Below are positions 21,488-33,170 of a DNA stretch of 64,000 bases, one piece after another. The notes below the pieces were generated by a model. It worked only from the letters and a program-made list of their open reading frames with translations, was not told where the DNA came from and did not search any database. Both the position numbers and the translations under genes were made by a program. This DNA is from Siphonodentalium dalli (lineage: Eukaryota; Mollusca; Scaphopoda; Gadilida; Siphonodentaliidae), in contig CP136068.1 of NCBI GenBank assembly GCA_032622095.1, positions 185,074,796 through 185,138,795 on the forward strand. The letters run 5' to 3'. Within the stretch, counting starts at the first letter, position 1. Every line of letters starts with the position of its first letter.

Positions 21488-21604
21488 TACATGATTTGGT
21501 AACCTAGTCTCATCAAATTAGCACCAGAAATGAGAAAACAATTTTGATTCTTCATTGAGCAAGCTTACACTTGACATCTGCTACACAATTGCAGGAATGG
21601 AAAT

Positions 21605-21949
21605 TCAAAGTTCAGCTGGTTGTGATTTACTGTTCAACAAGTTGATGGTTTGAAAAGCTTCAGAAACCCGACTCAGAATCGCCGTACTGTGTTTTAACTT
21701 GTAAACATATACCTCTAGGAAGGTGTAAAAGTGAATTAACACTTTTGAGAACTGGAGGTTTAGCACATAATGTAGTTTGAACAGCCGGTCAACTGCAGTA
21801 ACACAATTGCAGGATGCCGTTATAGCATCCTGGTCTACAATGACGAAAAACTGAGCTGGCTCCGGTTTGCTGCCTAGACAAAGCAGAAAGGGTTGCTGTT
21901 GTTGTTTGGGTTTCCTTTGAGCAAGAAACTGTTGTACACTTGTTCCAAC
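21605..21949 (-). CDS. Terminal exon of a SAMD3-like gene
   Basis: Minus-strand exon of 345 nt after the acceptor TTATATTTCACAG; stop TGA at 21605-21607. It starts in phase 0 with VGTSVQQFLAQRKPKQQQQ and contains PFLLCLGSKPEPAQFFVIVD, AITASCNCVTAVDRLFK and LHYVLNLQFSKVLIHFYTFL. This order (VGT--Q-FL, PF-L--G, F-I-D, AvD-LFK-h-vf-l-y---l--FY-F) matches, from memory, the C-terminal domain of SAMD3-like proteins that are abundant in fish and invertebrate genomes; its function is unknown. Phase and junction sequence (YKP|VGT) fit the exon at 25389-25507. A foldback element follows the stop by ~120 bp. Confidence 0.75.
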   Translation of the reverse strand, partial: VGTSVQQFLAQRKPKQQQQPFLLCLGSKPEPAQFFVIVDQDAITASCNCVTAVDRLFKLHYVLNLQFSKVLIHFYTFLEVYVYKLKHSTAILSRVSEAFQTINLLNSKSQPAEL

Positions 21950-22314
21950 CTGTGAAATATAATCAACATTTCATGAGTTTAAATTTATACCGTAACAGTC
22001 ATTGACACTCATCAAGATGTCTTGAGAAGAATCTAACAGATTTGTCTTACGTCAGGATTTTTTTTTTTTTTTTAGAGAACCTGACCTACTTTTTCCACAG
22101 CCATTGCCGTGCCAACCCTAATTATTTTTCTCAGTTGACCCACCAAAAAATTTAAATTATTACCAGGGCAATGCCAGTTGCCGAAAAACAGTCCATACAG
22201 AGTGCGAACGGAATTTGCCCATATAACATGTGCACAGACTTTGATGATGTAATCAATAAGTACACAAGAGGTTTCAGTGTTAATGTTAACCCTTTGGCCC
22301 CCTCAAAAATCAGT

Positions 22315-22886
22315 CTAATTTAACGCCTTAGAAAAAGTGAAACCAGGCATTCCAATACAGATCAAAATATAAACAAGATCACGCCGACGGGCGTGGCTAA
22401 ATACGCCCGTTGTTTGACCATAATTGTTAGGAGCATATAAAAATTGTTTGCCCATAATTACAGTAGCGGCCGGTGAATAAGTCGCATCGTCACTTTTGTA
22501 TAAGTCGAATTGAATTTTGGAGCTTAAAATGCTGCCCTTTGTCTCTTTTTTATTAGTCGCATCTATTTCGGCCACTTGTAAATGAACATCAGCATGATAG
22601 ATTGGGAAGTATTTTGAAGAGCTCATGATGCATTTAAAAAAATTAAATTACTGGTAGATAGTTGTTGTATCGCAAACATTCCATCTATGCTTTGGGGAGA
22701 TAACATTGGTTCATTTAACTTCCGGAGTGTGGGAACATGGATCACAAAAACTTTCTTATTGCGCCAGTCATAACTTAAGACGTTTCCTTTTGAAGCCACG
22801 TTTATAAAACACATGATAAATCTGATATTAATAAGAAAGCACAATGCCGTTTGAATATGCATCCTGTGCATGAGGAGTAAACACAA
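22315..22886 (-). other. Two overlapping unidentified frames in an intron
   Basis: Minus-strand frames of 87 codons (22623-22886) and 103 codons (22315-22626) overlap by four bases in different frames. The second contains KIQFDLYKSDDATYSP and VIMGKQFLYAPNNYGQ. They lie in an intron of the SAMD3-like gene, lack obvious splice borders and match nothing I recognise. They may be a decayed mobile ORF. Confidence 0.25.
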
Positions 22887-23987
22887 AAAAATATCCTATC
22901 ATTTAATATAGAATTGCGACTTGTCTTACTGATGTTTTAGTGTAAACTGTAATTAATGGTATTGTTAATTAAATTTAGTTGTCACCTCATTGTTGCGTAG
23001 CATTTAGATGCTTGGGGCTAATGGTGATGCTTCATTAGGTCAAACAAAATTCATGTTTTGTTTCTCAGGCGCGCGCATGGTCCATACCACGCATGCAAAC
23101 AAAATTCCGGTACGAAATATCAAATGTACGTTTTCATGTTCCATGTTCGTTTACTAATTAGAAATTACTTATTCGCAATAGCACGAATATACGCAATGTA
23201 AAAAACGAAAGAATATGCTCAAAGTTCTGTCAATACAAACCGTACAATGCGCTAAAATAATACTCGACTGGTTGATTATCGACACATATAATACATCAGG
23301 GATTCCGCCAGAGGGTAGGGGAAAGAGGCCCTTTTGTAGATAGGGGGAAAATACGAACACCTGCTTCAAAAATTTAGAAAAGTCCAACGCTGAAAGAGCA
23401 TGCACAGAATGTTAATTTATTATTATAATTCTGGTATGTAGGCTATAATACATTCCCAAAAGTCAAAGAAGAAATGAAACAATTGACATCGTTTATGTGA
23501 TAAAACAACCAGTTGATTAATTAACAACATTATTGTGATTGAAGTGAATTAAAACAAATTTTTACCAGAGACCAGCTTCAGTTTTATTTGTTACTTCCGC
23601 TGGGTATATATTAAAAATGTGCTATGATATTTTCGTACCAGTTAGCCTACAACTACAACCTTGCATGAGGAGGTGCCTCGCCAAGTTATCAAGGGAAGTT
23701 CACGACTAACATTTTCAGTAGAACTACTGGATATTTGAGGGATATTTTAGTGCAATATAACTCAATTGCGCAGCCATTCAGATAGCACATGTCTTCATCT
23801 TGGGAGTATTACAATCGGTGTATCCCCCTCTGAGCATAACGTCACCGGGAGCGTGATGGCAATAGCTTAGCTTGACTTTGTCAAGATAATCTAAAAAAAA
23901 CGGGGGGCATCATAACTCACTCAAAAATAATCGGACGAAACCCACGATTCGAAATGACCTGTACACTAAGGTGGAACAACTGCATAC

Positions 23988-24698
23988 CAGAGATGTACAG
24001 TTCCAGAAATTTTGTCTCGGGTCCGGTTTCGTATTTTTGGGGGGCAAAAAAACCTCGGTTTCGGTTCCGGTTTTTAACCAATAGGAAATTATATGCTTTA
24101 AAATATTTCAAAAAATATAAAATTAACAAATATTATTCAAACAAACTTGTTTTATCAGCTCCATTTGACTGTAGGTCTTATACAGGAACAATTCCAACAT
24201 ACCGATGGTGTGAAATTTCCAACTAATGTTGTATCTGGTACAGAGGTCCTCCGACCAGGCGATTCGGGCGAAAAAGTCACCCATCTAATTGTTTTAAAAA
24301 TACAGAAATAAATACAACAGACATGCTCCATGATGTAACTGTATTATTTCAAAAATTATTACAATTTGTCCGCCTTTGGTTTACACTAACTGGCCAACTC
24401 AATTCTAAAAGAAACATGCACCAATTTCTATGTACATGCATGTGGTATTTAATCTATAATCCCTCTTTTGTCGGACAGTATCACCATCGGGCATCAAAGG
24501 TGGCAATATTAGGACATATCGGTTTCCGTATTGTCAGTTTTAGCGACAACTTCCGTGTCTGTCATTGTCAAATTGACAACAGGAAATAGCACGTGTGAAA
24601 CCGAAAGTTCCGTTTTTTCTGCACATGTGCGGTTCTGACTTGCAGTTTTTAAAAAAGAACCGAACCGAACCAAAAACTCGGTGGACCGTACAACTCTA
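23988..24698. mobile_element. Probable non-autonomous hAT
   Basis: Ends CAGAGATGTACAG and GTACAACTCTA (complement TAGAGTTGTAC) with CGGTTTCGGTTCCGG-type subterminal repeats close to both ends. Flanks CTGCATAC and ATACATAC agree at 6 of 8 positions, a decayed duplication. Subterminal style matches the better-defined hAT at 31954-32953. Confidence 0.55.
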
Positions 24699-24711
24699 AT
24701 ACATACCAGGT

Positions 24712-25310
24712 TTCATCGCAATCGGATAATCAGGAATGAAGATATTGCTCTGGACGGACGAAGCTGATTACAATACTCCTCCGAAAATATTGGGGGGACA
24801 AATAACTGATTTTCCAAGTAGAAAAACCGTTAGAATATGGAAAAACATTTTTCTGAAAAATCTCCAACATGAGCCTAACCATATCCTGAAGTTTCAAATC
24901 TCTACTATGAAAATTGTAGGAGTTGCGGATACCAAGATTGAAGAAGACACCCATAATGCAAAATAGCTGTGATTTTCTAAGTAAAAAAAACCCTGAAAAT
25001 TATATTTTGAAAATCTCTCCAACATGAGCATAACCATATCCTGAAGTTTAAAATCACTACGATAAACATTGTAAGAGGAGTTGTGGATACCATGAGGTTA
25101 CCCATAATGAAAAATAGCTGTAAATTTCCAAGTTAAAAAAACCTTAAAAATATGGAAAACCTTTCCTGAAAAACCTAAATAGATGTTGCAAATGTCCATA
25201 TCCTTAAGTTTCAAATCGCAACGATGAAAATTGTAGGAGTTGCGGATACCAAAGAGTGCACGGACTGACGATTTCTAGTCTCCGAATTCTTTTTTCGGGG
25301 GACAAATTAC
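24712..25310. repeat. Degenerate ~150-bp tandem repeat
   Basis: Three units centred on CATATCCTGAAGTTTCAAAT and GAAAATTGTAGGAGTTGCGG, ending with a TTTCGGGGGACAAAT inverted against TATTGGGGGGACAAA at the start. Likely a decayed element with inverted termini. Confidence 0.55.
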
Positions 25311-25388
25311 CAGATCAATATATCATGGCCGTAATAAAGTTTTAATAAGTTTTAAGTCATATTAACTCAATAGAAATTCTCAACTCAC

Positions 25389-25507
25389 TGGTTTATAAAT
25401 GACAAAATTCTTCATAGCATCGACAGCAGAACACCGCTCATTCTTCTTTGTGTTGTGAGATGGCATGAGAGCTATCAGAATCAAAAATGAGTACCAAGCT
25501 CTAATAC
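25389..25507 (-). CDS. Penultimate exon of the SAMD3-like gene
   Basis: 119-nt minus-strand exon between acceptor TATATTTTCAG (ending at 25508) and donor GTGAGTTG (from 25388). Only one frame is open: two bases, then IRAWYSFLILIALMPSHNTK and KNERCSAVDAMKNFVIYKP, leaving in phase 0. The CS--DA---F-v--P-GT pattern continues directly into VGTSVQQFL of the terminal exon, as in SAMD3-like proteins. It requires an upstream exon ending with one extra base; the exon at 34686-34831 ends with two, so at least one exon between them is missing from this annotation or lost. Confidence 0.65.
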
Positions 25508-25786
25508 CTGAAAATATAGAAAGACCATTTCATGTTTTGTTCCGATATGCTGAAAAGAGGAGATCGACTGGCCAACTTTTGAAACACTTAGTCTTTAGTT
25601 AACTTTTCAATGAATCAGAAATAATCAAAAGGTGTTGATGCCATAGTTGTTTGATTTTCAATTTAGCGATACTTGAGCATAATTAGAACAAAATGCGGAA
25701 TAAGGTGATAATTATTTGATTATTAATATTCAATTATTGAACTGTGAGTTGAATTATTCTAGTATGACTTTATTGTTTAGTTGAAT

Positions 25787-25842
25787 GAAAGCATAAAGGT
25801 GCCAGCTGTGCTATTCAATACAGTTGGCACCTTTATGCTTTC
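25787..25842. repeat. Hairpin, 22-bp stem
   Basis: GAAAGCATAAAGGTGCCA and TGGCACCTTTATGCTTTC flank a 12-nt loop. Intronic; function unknown. Confidence 0.75.
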
Positions 25843-26079
25843 AAGGGACACATTGTTGTCCTGTAGCACATTTTGTTTGGTATACTGTATCAGTAGCAAA
25901 GATAAACAATTGTGAAAACTAGTACTAGATGGTTGAGGAGTTTGGGCACAAAACATCCAGGCCCATTGAATGTGATTGTGAAGACATTTTATATTTTTAT
26001 TTTTACATGTAAGAGACAACAGGGTATTTTTTGACGGTTTCGCATCGCGGTTTTGCGATCCAAGATCAGCCGGTTGCGA

Positions 26080-27186
26080 TCCATATCCCAATTAGATATA
26101 AACATACTGAAGACAAAAGTCATGATATTCGGAAGAAAACCAAAAGCGAAAAAACCAATCACTTTTAAAATTAATCACAACGACATAGAAATTGTTGATA
26201 ACTTCCGGTATTTGGGCACCTGGTTCACGAAACAGGGCACTTTCAGTAAGGACAGAAACATGCGATGCAAAGACGCAAAGAAAGCAATGTATGCCCTCCT
26301 GAATAAAGCTCGGAGATATAGCCTCTCATTTGACTGTATCCTTGAAATATACCAAAAATCCATTGCCCCCTTGATGATATATGGCTCCGAAATTTGGGGA
26401 TTTGAAAACACAACATGCTTCGAAAAACTCGAACGATGGTTCCTTAAATTCAGCCTCCGTCTACGGAAAAATACGCCAACTGCATTCATTTATGGGGAAA
26501 CAGGGATTCTACCAATAAATATAATGATTAAAATCAGGTTTATCTCATACTGGGGAAAAATAATGAATATGACATGTCAACGGATGCCCCTTCTCTTATA
26601 CCGCATAATGCTAAAAACCCAAAACGAAACACAAAAGACAAATACATGGCTCGAATACGTACAAAAAACTCTGAATGAACTAGGAATATCGAACATCTGG
26701 ATTTACCAGTCAGTACCGAAAATAAATACGTACAACCGATTAATCAAGAACAGAATTAAGGATGCTTACCTCCAAGAATGGCGAGGAAGCATTATATCAT
26801 CGAATAAGGGGACATTTTATAATATCATTAAACTAGATTTTAAAAAGGAGACATACTTCTCATTGAGAAACCAAAGTGTAGTATTGCGGCTCGCCAAATT
26901 CAGAACTAAAAACCACCGCCTCCCCATAGAAACCGGATCATGGACAAATGAAAGCAGATCAGATAGAAAGTGCACGTTATGCAAAAGGGAGCTTGGTGAC
27001 GAATACCACGTAATACTTAAGTGCCCCATATTGAGCGAACCAAGAACAAAATATTTAAAGAGCTATTATTATACTCGGCCGAACATATGCAAACTGAACG
27101 CCCTTTTCACATCAAATAATAAAAGAACAATAACGAATCTGGCGAAATTTATATACGAAGTCCAGCTGATAATGGAACCTCCCTGA
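26080..27186 (+). CDS. LINE ORF2 C-terminal portion, open to its stop
   Basis: Non-LTR retrotransposon protein fragment, open as 377 codons from 26053; LINE homology is recognisable from about 26080 (DINILKTKVMIFGRKPKAKK). In order it shows the end of the RT palm/thumb (FRYLGTWFTKQGTFSKD), the APLMIYGSEIWGFEN block, FLKFSLRLRKNTP, and the zinc-knuckle CTLCKRELGDEYHVILKCP (C-x2-C...H-x4-C). No frameshift or stop breaks the ~365 codons, suggesting a fairly recent 5'-truncated insertion. The RT catalytic FADD box and endonuclease are absent, so it cannot act alone. It sits in an intron of the SAMD3-like gene in the opposite orientation. The clade (CR1/RTE-like?) is unresolved. Confidence 0.85.
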   Translation, partial: SISQLDINILKTKVMIFGRKPKAKKPITFKINHNDIEIVDNFRYLGTWFTKQGTFSKDRNMRCKDAKKAMYALLNKARRYSLSFDCILEIYQKSIAPLMIYGSEIWGFENTTCFEKLERWFLKFSLRLRKNTPTAFIYGETGILPINIMIKIRFISYWGKIMNMTCQRMPLLLYRIMLKTQNETQKTNTWLEYVQKTLNELGISNIWIYQSVPKINTYNRLIKNRIKDAYLQEWRGSIISSNKGTFYNIIKLDFKKETYFSLRNQSVVLRLAKFRTKNHRLPIETGSWTNESRSDRKCTLCKRELGDEYHVILKCPILSEPRTKYLKSYYYTRPNICKLNALFTSNNKRTITNLAKFIYEVQLIMEPP

Positions 27187-27289
27187 GGCACAACTCCAAT
27201 CCAATCTATATATATGTTTATACAGTGTAGAATATATATGACTCGGAACTTTATTTATTCCCATTGCTACTCGTACTTGTAGGTACATG

Positions 27290-27490
27290 CTACCCCCCCC
27301 CCCCCCCCCACGCACACACAAACAAAACCGCTCACATGTTAAGGAAATTGTCCACACTATATATGACACTCCAAACAAATTCCCGGCAATCAACTTCCCT
27401 ATGTATATATCCAATATAGCGCTGATTCACCCCCCCCCCCACATACTATCCTCAATCTGACGACCCTTTGATATACCCCCCCCCCCCACA
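27290..27490. repeat. Three poly-C tracts
   Basis: C runs at about 27293-27309, 27430-27440 and 27477-27487, the last two followed by ACATA. They lie just 3' of the LINE ORF; assembly length may be unreliable. Confidence 0.8.
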
Positions 27491-28039
27491 TAGTCGCACT
27501 CGACTTCCCGCGCTATTGATAAGTTTAACATAATTTGTATAAACCTTAATGAGTACATGTATATACGCACGCATGTGCAATATCAATATGAATATGATTA
27601 TGCATGTCCACATCTATATATATATCTCTGTTATGTCAACATCTACGACGATTTGAGATTAATTAAATTCTGATTCTTCCCAGTAATGGTTAGCACTTTG
27701 CGAATCAATGTTTATCGCCGGAGTATATATATTACCGCGATGCAGAATTACACTCTTCCGGCACAATCACCAGTGTCTGCAAATCTCTGATCATAGCAGC
27801 CTTTTCGGCCTATATGTATTTATAACTCAAGAAATTACGTGACAAAACTTCAAGTTAAATGAGGATACCATAGTCCCCATTGGACGAAAGACTGCATGAC
27901 CTTTGATTCGTACTATGAATAGATATAGACTAATGGGATTTCCACCAATCTTGTGCCTGATTGGCTAATTTTATAGTAGCGTCATATATTAATACTTCTG
28001 CGATGGTTTGTAAACACGTGTTAACCCATAAACATGTGA

Positions 28040-28500
28040 TCCATGGGTATAAAGAAATCTACGGCGCTACTACTTGATCCTCGTGACAAATGGATGGCAG
28101 TCGAATTAACGAGGGTGGGAAACATGTGGCAAAAAAATAATATAATCTGTGCACTAAGCACGAACTTAGGCAATGCATATTTTTTTGCGTGCTACGATCG
28201 ATGGGTTCAACCGTTCACGGAAACTGCATTAAAAAGGACGGCCTCACAAAGCACTGTAACTCAATACCACATAAACGTGAGGGCACCATTGATTCTCCTT
28301 ATTTGACGCTTGACCAAATATCCAAGAGAACCTCAATCGGCCGTTCAATTAGCAGTTCCAATACACTGGAGGAGAGGGTGGGGAAATTGATATACGTGGC
28401 CTTATGTTGGTCAAGGAAGAATTGCCCTGTTCTAAGTTTGAGTCCGCGGCACAACTGGAAATCAAACACGGAGTTGACCTCGGCACTGCCTATATGAATA
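28040..28500 (+). other. Unidentified overlapping frames
   Basis: Two plus-strand frames of 87 and 102 codons overlap (28043-28306 and 28189-28497). The second contains KKDGLTKHCNSIPHK, faintly like a DNA-binding zinc-finger segment of hAT proteins (H-x5-H), but lacks the cysteine pair in frame. I cannot name it. Confidence 0.2.
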
Positions 28501-28719
28501 CTAATAAATGTAGTGAGTTCACAAAGCAGTGCCTTGTAGTTACCTTTTTATATTACTGTTATAAAGACAATGTTTTTTTTATAATAGTAATATCATAATG
28601 TAAATACAAGGACCTGTGATATACCTTCATCCTGAATATATGGCTGCCAAATTATTTTCAATGTTTATGTTTCCTTCTAATTTTATTGGAAACATCAATT
28701 CTCTTTTCTCTGAGCTTTT

Positions 28720-29425
28720 TATACGCCCTTTTTGAAAAAAGGTCGTATTTTGTTATCAGTCTGTCCGTCCGTCTGTCCGTCCGTCCGTCCGTCTGTCCGT
28801 CCGTCCGTTAACATTTTTGGTTTCCGATCGATAACTCCAGTTTGGATTATTTGATCTGAACCAAAGTTGGTATGTGTATTTCCCAGCTAAAGATACAGGC
28901 CAAGTTCGAATATAGGTTCCGTCCAAATATTTTTACATGAGTTACGGCCCTTTTTCGACTTAGAATTTGACCGTCATTTAACATTTTTGGTTTCCGACCG
29001 ATAACTCCAGTTTGGATTATTTGATCTGAACCAAAGTTGGTATGTGTATTTCTCAGCTGAAGATACAGGCCAAGTTCGAATATGGGTTCCGTCCAGTTAT
29101 TTTTACATGAGTTACGGCCCTTTTTCAACTTAGAATTTGACTAATTTCATAACATTTTGGTTTCCGACCGATAACTCCAGTTTTGATTATTTGAGCTGAA
29201 CCAAAGCTGGTATGTGTATTTCCCAGCTAAAACTACAGACCAAGTTTGAATATAGGTTCTGTCTAATTATTTTTACATGAGTTATGGCCATTTTTTCGAC
29301 TTAGAATTTGACCACATTTTGGCATTGAAATTAGGGGTATATCAGATTTTCTTCAAATGTAAGCTCAAAGTATTATCTTATTTTGCGATAGTACAATTCG
29401 AAATGGCTAAAGGGCGTATTTTGCC
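28720..29425. mobile_element. Repeat element with (TCCG)n and ~175-bp internal units
   Basis: Bounded by inverted ATACGCCCTTTT (28721) and AAAGGGCGTATTTT (29409). After the left end comes a (GTCCGTCC)n tract (about 28760-28808), then three units of ~160-175 bp starting TTTGGTTTCCGA(T/C)CGATAA and containing CCAAAG(T/C)TGGTATGTGTATT. Similar arrangements are common in marine invertebrate genomes; mechanism unknown. Confidence 0.6.
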
Positions 29426-30019
29426 ACGCCCTAGCGATGCTCTTGTTCATTATTATTATCCCCATGCCGCCCTCCCCCAAAAAAACTGCTAATCAATTTC
29501 AGATGACTGCTAATCAATTATACCCACCCATAGAAAAACTGCTAATCAAATTTTTAAAAACAAAAAATACCCTGGACTAAGAGTTTGTTTTCTGTGACCT
29601 CGCGTCGCAATTCTGACAGCGATACACTCAAAACTCTAGTGTCCAAGATTGACATATTCAACCAAAATTTTATCTCAACTTCGACCGAAAATGTACTTAT
29701 ATTCAATAGGATTTAAGTTCGATTTAAACATGTTGAGTGTTGATAATAAAAACAAATGTGCGATTATTTCCTAAAAAAAATTGAAATGTGGCGGATAACG
29801 CCAAACTGAAAATCAACCAACTATGGCCTAAGTTTGTGGAGTTGTCTCATATATGCCGAATACTTTATATAGTTCCAATCATTTCAAAGATCTATTACAT
29901 AGCTTTGAAGGGTGAACCAAAGTGACATCAGGGTAAGGTAATTAGCCATTTCTTTAAAATTAGGAAACAAACAATTTGAATAAACAGATTATATATTGTT
30001 TTTTAAATTAAAAATTGCT

Positions 30020-31370
30020 CAAAATCATGGAAATTCAAGATGGTCGCTATTTTGCCATTTTGGGGCCTTAAAATAACCTGAATATAAAATTTGGTGAAGA
30101 TCAATTGACGAATGTGACTTCAGAACATGCTTGAAAATATCATGGCAAATGACAGTCAAGACCAGCAGACTATGGCAGCAGACCAGAACAAGAAAGGGAC
30201 ATTCCCATCTACCAGTGGTTGGTCGACCTATATATAATATTACTATATTTAAGATTACTCCGAGTATCATCATATGGCAAGATATACCCCTATGTACTAT
30301 AGTAGATACTGCCTTATATATGATAGCTAGCAGATTACCCATCTCAGGTTTTATTTTTGAATGAAAGTGTCAATGACACTGAGGCGGTCAACTTGGTGTG
30401 TTATTGTTCTGTAATTTGAATATTTTGAATGAATTCTGATATACGTGGCCAGCATTTTGGCAACAGGTGCAAAATAGGATGATCCGATCTAGAGCATGAC
30501 ATGAACTTGCATGTGGTATTTAATGAAGATCCAAAAAGAACTGCGACCTGTAGGCAGCACCATAGAAATATGTTGAACGTTTGACCAATCAACTAATGGA
30601 CAAACGTCCATGACAATGGCCCAGCTTAGTGTTAAGTTGAGGTAAATAATATTGTTGGCTGACTAGCCGATAGAATCAAGTTTTGGATACTCGCCAATGC
30701 TGTTCTGATGTCAAATGGTTAACCCTTTGATGAATGGAGTAGCATGGATGAGTAGTCCAGAGCTTTCCGATGAATAGCATCCAGCCATATTTCTGAACTG
30801 CTACCCGTTGGCCTCGCCATAGGAATTCATAATGAAATCCAAGATGGCAGTTGGTGGCCATTTTGGGTGATTGATGGGGTCCAAAATAGGACGTTCCCAT
30901 CTATACCATGACACAAACTTGCATATGAAATTACATGAAGATCGGATAAAAACTGCGACCTGTAGGCCGCGCCATGGGGAAATTGTAGTGCTTATAGTAT
31001 ACTACTTATATAGTAAGATGGCAGATGGCAGCCATTTTGGGCAACAGACCGGTTCCAAAATAGGACGTTCCCATTCTAGACCATGACACAAACCTGCATA
31101 TGACATTGAACGAAGATCTGACAAGAACTGACCTGTAGGCCAATGCCACAGGAAATTGTAGATGGACGGACGTACATACTCGTAGGTGCCAAATAAAAGT
31201 GCTGGCTTACATTTTCCCCTAAAATTAATAGTGCTGGCATTTTCACTATATATATCGTGACCAAATAAAAATTAATAAACGTGCCATGTTTATTTGGCGC
31301 TCAAAAAGTACGGACGAAACTCCATGACCATAGCCCATCTTGACTTCGTCAAGTTGGGCTAAAAAATGGA
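30020..31370. repeat. Degenerate ~180-bp tandem repeat with terminal hairpin
   Basis: Units recognised by CCATTTTGGG, CAAAATAGGACGTTCCCATC, CATGACACAAACTTGCATAT and GCGACCTGTAGGC around 30460-30560, 30840-30975 and 31020-31150. It ends with a hairpin, CATCTTGACTTCGTCAAGTT, near 31340; a related hairpin is at 23865-23895. Confidence 0.6.
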
Positions 31371-31953
31371 TATTTTAAAAGCAATGGGGCAATAATGGAC
31401 ATACCACTTTAGAATGGTAACGGACATACCAAAATTGAGATACATCAATCTCATTCTCAAATTATACATATAAACAAGGGGCTTAATTGTGATGGGCTCA
31501 TCTGTGATTTGTGTCTTTTATATTCTAACATTCGCGGCTTAGCATCTGTTACTAAAAAAACATACACCATTTTGCTAATGGACGTACCAGTCAACTAGGC
31601 GAGACCTAAATGGAAAATTTTACTCTCAATGAGTGAGTTACCCCCTCCAAATTGGTATAATTTGTTTCATGATTGCCTGCCCATCATAATGAGATGTGTA
31701 TGGTTTAATTTGATGGTCATTTATACAATTTCATCAACAATCTTGAATGTATACTAAAAATCAGTATTTTCCTACAATTATATACCCAATGTTCAAGCAT
31801 GTGAAAAGTATGGAAAACAGTTTTGAAGATAAATTTTTTTCCATTTTTGTATCCTATATATGGTCTTCAAAAGGGACAATGTCTGAAAGAAGAAAAATTC
31901 TTTAAATTTTTTTGCATATTTTTCTCTCCAACAAGGATAATCCACATATACAC

Positions 31954-32953
31954 TAGAGATGGGCGGTTTTGATTTTTTATGTTCGGTTTCGGTTTTTTTG
32001 GGAGAAAAAACCTCGGTTTCGGTTCGGTTTTTGGTTTTTTTTTTACTAGATAGTGAAATTATACTGAAATACATACTTTCAAAGTAACCGTAATTAAAGT
32101 CAATAATGTCCCAACAACGTTGAATATTTGAGGAAGGAACTGCGATCACCGGTAAACAACGGGACAAAATGCCGACGCAAAATGAATCCAATGCGACAAG
32201 ATCATAAAGATGATACAATTCGGTATTTAAAAAAATAAACACCCCCATCTTCACTGTTCAATGTTCATCCCTTTCTGACATGTTTAAAACATATTTATCA
32301 TATTATATGCATTATAGTATCTGAGAATTCAATCGCAAACAGCAAATTCACAAACAGTGGGCGTCCTTGACCTGACTGTGTAACAATTCTTGACACGTGC
32401 ATGATTGACCCACATTCAATGACTGCGGTGTGATCGCTTTGATGTTGCGACATAGTTTACAAGCTGCACATGGTTTGCCCAGATTACGTCACATCGGAAT
32501 GTCCAGACGATCAAAGTGTTCATACCATTTACTTGGTTTAGTTTTCGACTGTCTGGCCAGGTTGCTGGTATTTGCATGCTCTGATACGACGTTTTTATGA
32601 CATATTAAGCAGCGACATTTGTTGGAGTCGTCTCCAGTTTGTTGAACCCTGTTCGTTATTTTGTTCGGCCATGTTTTGAAAAAGAACAAAAACAGTCGCC
32701 TACGATATTATAACAACACATATCTGAGACGAAATGGACACATTCCGATATAATATTGATCAGAGAGGCCGATAATTTGATAACAATATCAACTAATAAG
32801 TACCTGGGGAGGTATAATAAGTAGATTTAAGTGAAAAATAAACATATATAATAAAACCGTAATGTCGGCTTGAGCAGAATCGCGTCGGTCGGTTTTCGGT
32901 TTATTGTCAAAAACCGAAACCGAGTTGTTTTCTCGGTTAACCGCCCATCACTA
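31954..32953 (-). mobile_element. hAT transposon, internally deleted (exact 8-bp TSD)
   Basis: 1,000-bp element with ends TAGAGATGGGCGGTT and AACCGCCCATCACTA, flanked by the exact 8-bp repeat ATATACAC (31946-31953 and 32954-32961). The minus strand retains two transposase ends. Near 32489-32689, CRCLICHKNVV and NTSNLARQ resemble a BED zinc finger. Near 32100-32180, CLPVIAVPSSNIQR resembles the hAT C-terminal dimerisation block (VPSE/S--F). The catalytic middle is gone. Confidence 0.85.
32489..32689 (-). pseudogene. hAT transposase N-terminal BED-finger fragment
   Basis: 66-codon minus-strand frame with KCRCLICHKNVVSEHANTSN, LARQSKTKPSKWYEHF: a C-x2-C pair followed by TSNL-RH-like spacing, although the expected histidines are degraded (ARQ where L-RH is usual). 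It lies inside the hAT at 31954-32953 in the matching orientation. BED fingers bind the transposon ends in hAT enzymes. Non-functional because the rest of the protein is missing. Confidence 0.55.
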
Positions 32954-33170
32954 ATATACACCCATTCAATTTAGCGATAATCCCCAAGTCGCGACAATAA
33001 CGCGTATACTCGTCAGCGAAGACCGGCTTATTACATGCCCGGCATACATACTGGTAGGTGGAGACAACTCCATCACGACCGACAACTCTGCAATTCGCAA
33101 ATCGGTAATTCCAAGCCATGCTCCAATATATGAAATATATAAATGGGTCATCCCGACCCAATGTACAATT
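32954..33170 (-). other. Unidentified Cys-containing frame interrupted by the hAT
   Basis: Minus-strand frame reading WNYRFANCRVVGRDGVVSTY, then QYVCRACNKPVFADEYTRY and CRDLGIIAKLNGC up to the hAT target site. Removal of the hAT lets the frame continue into CICGLSLLERKICKKI before a stop. The C-x2-C...C spacing hints at a metal-binding module. I do not recognise the family and no splice sites are obvious. Confidence 0.3.

Noticed and set aside
24730-24966. Overlapping plus- and minus-strand frames of ~75 codons
   Set aside because: They lie in a decayed tandem repeat and neither resembles a known protein.
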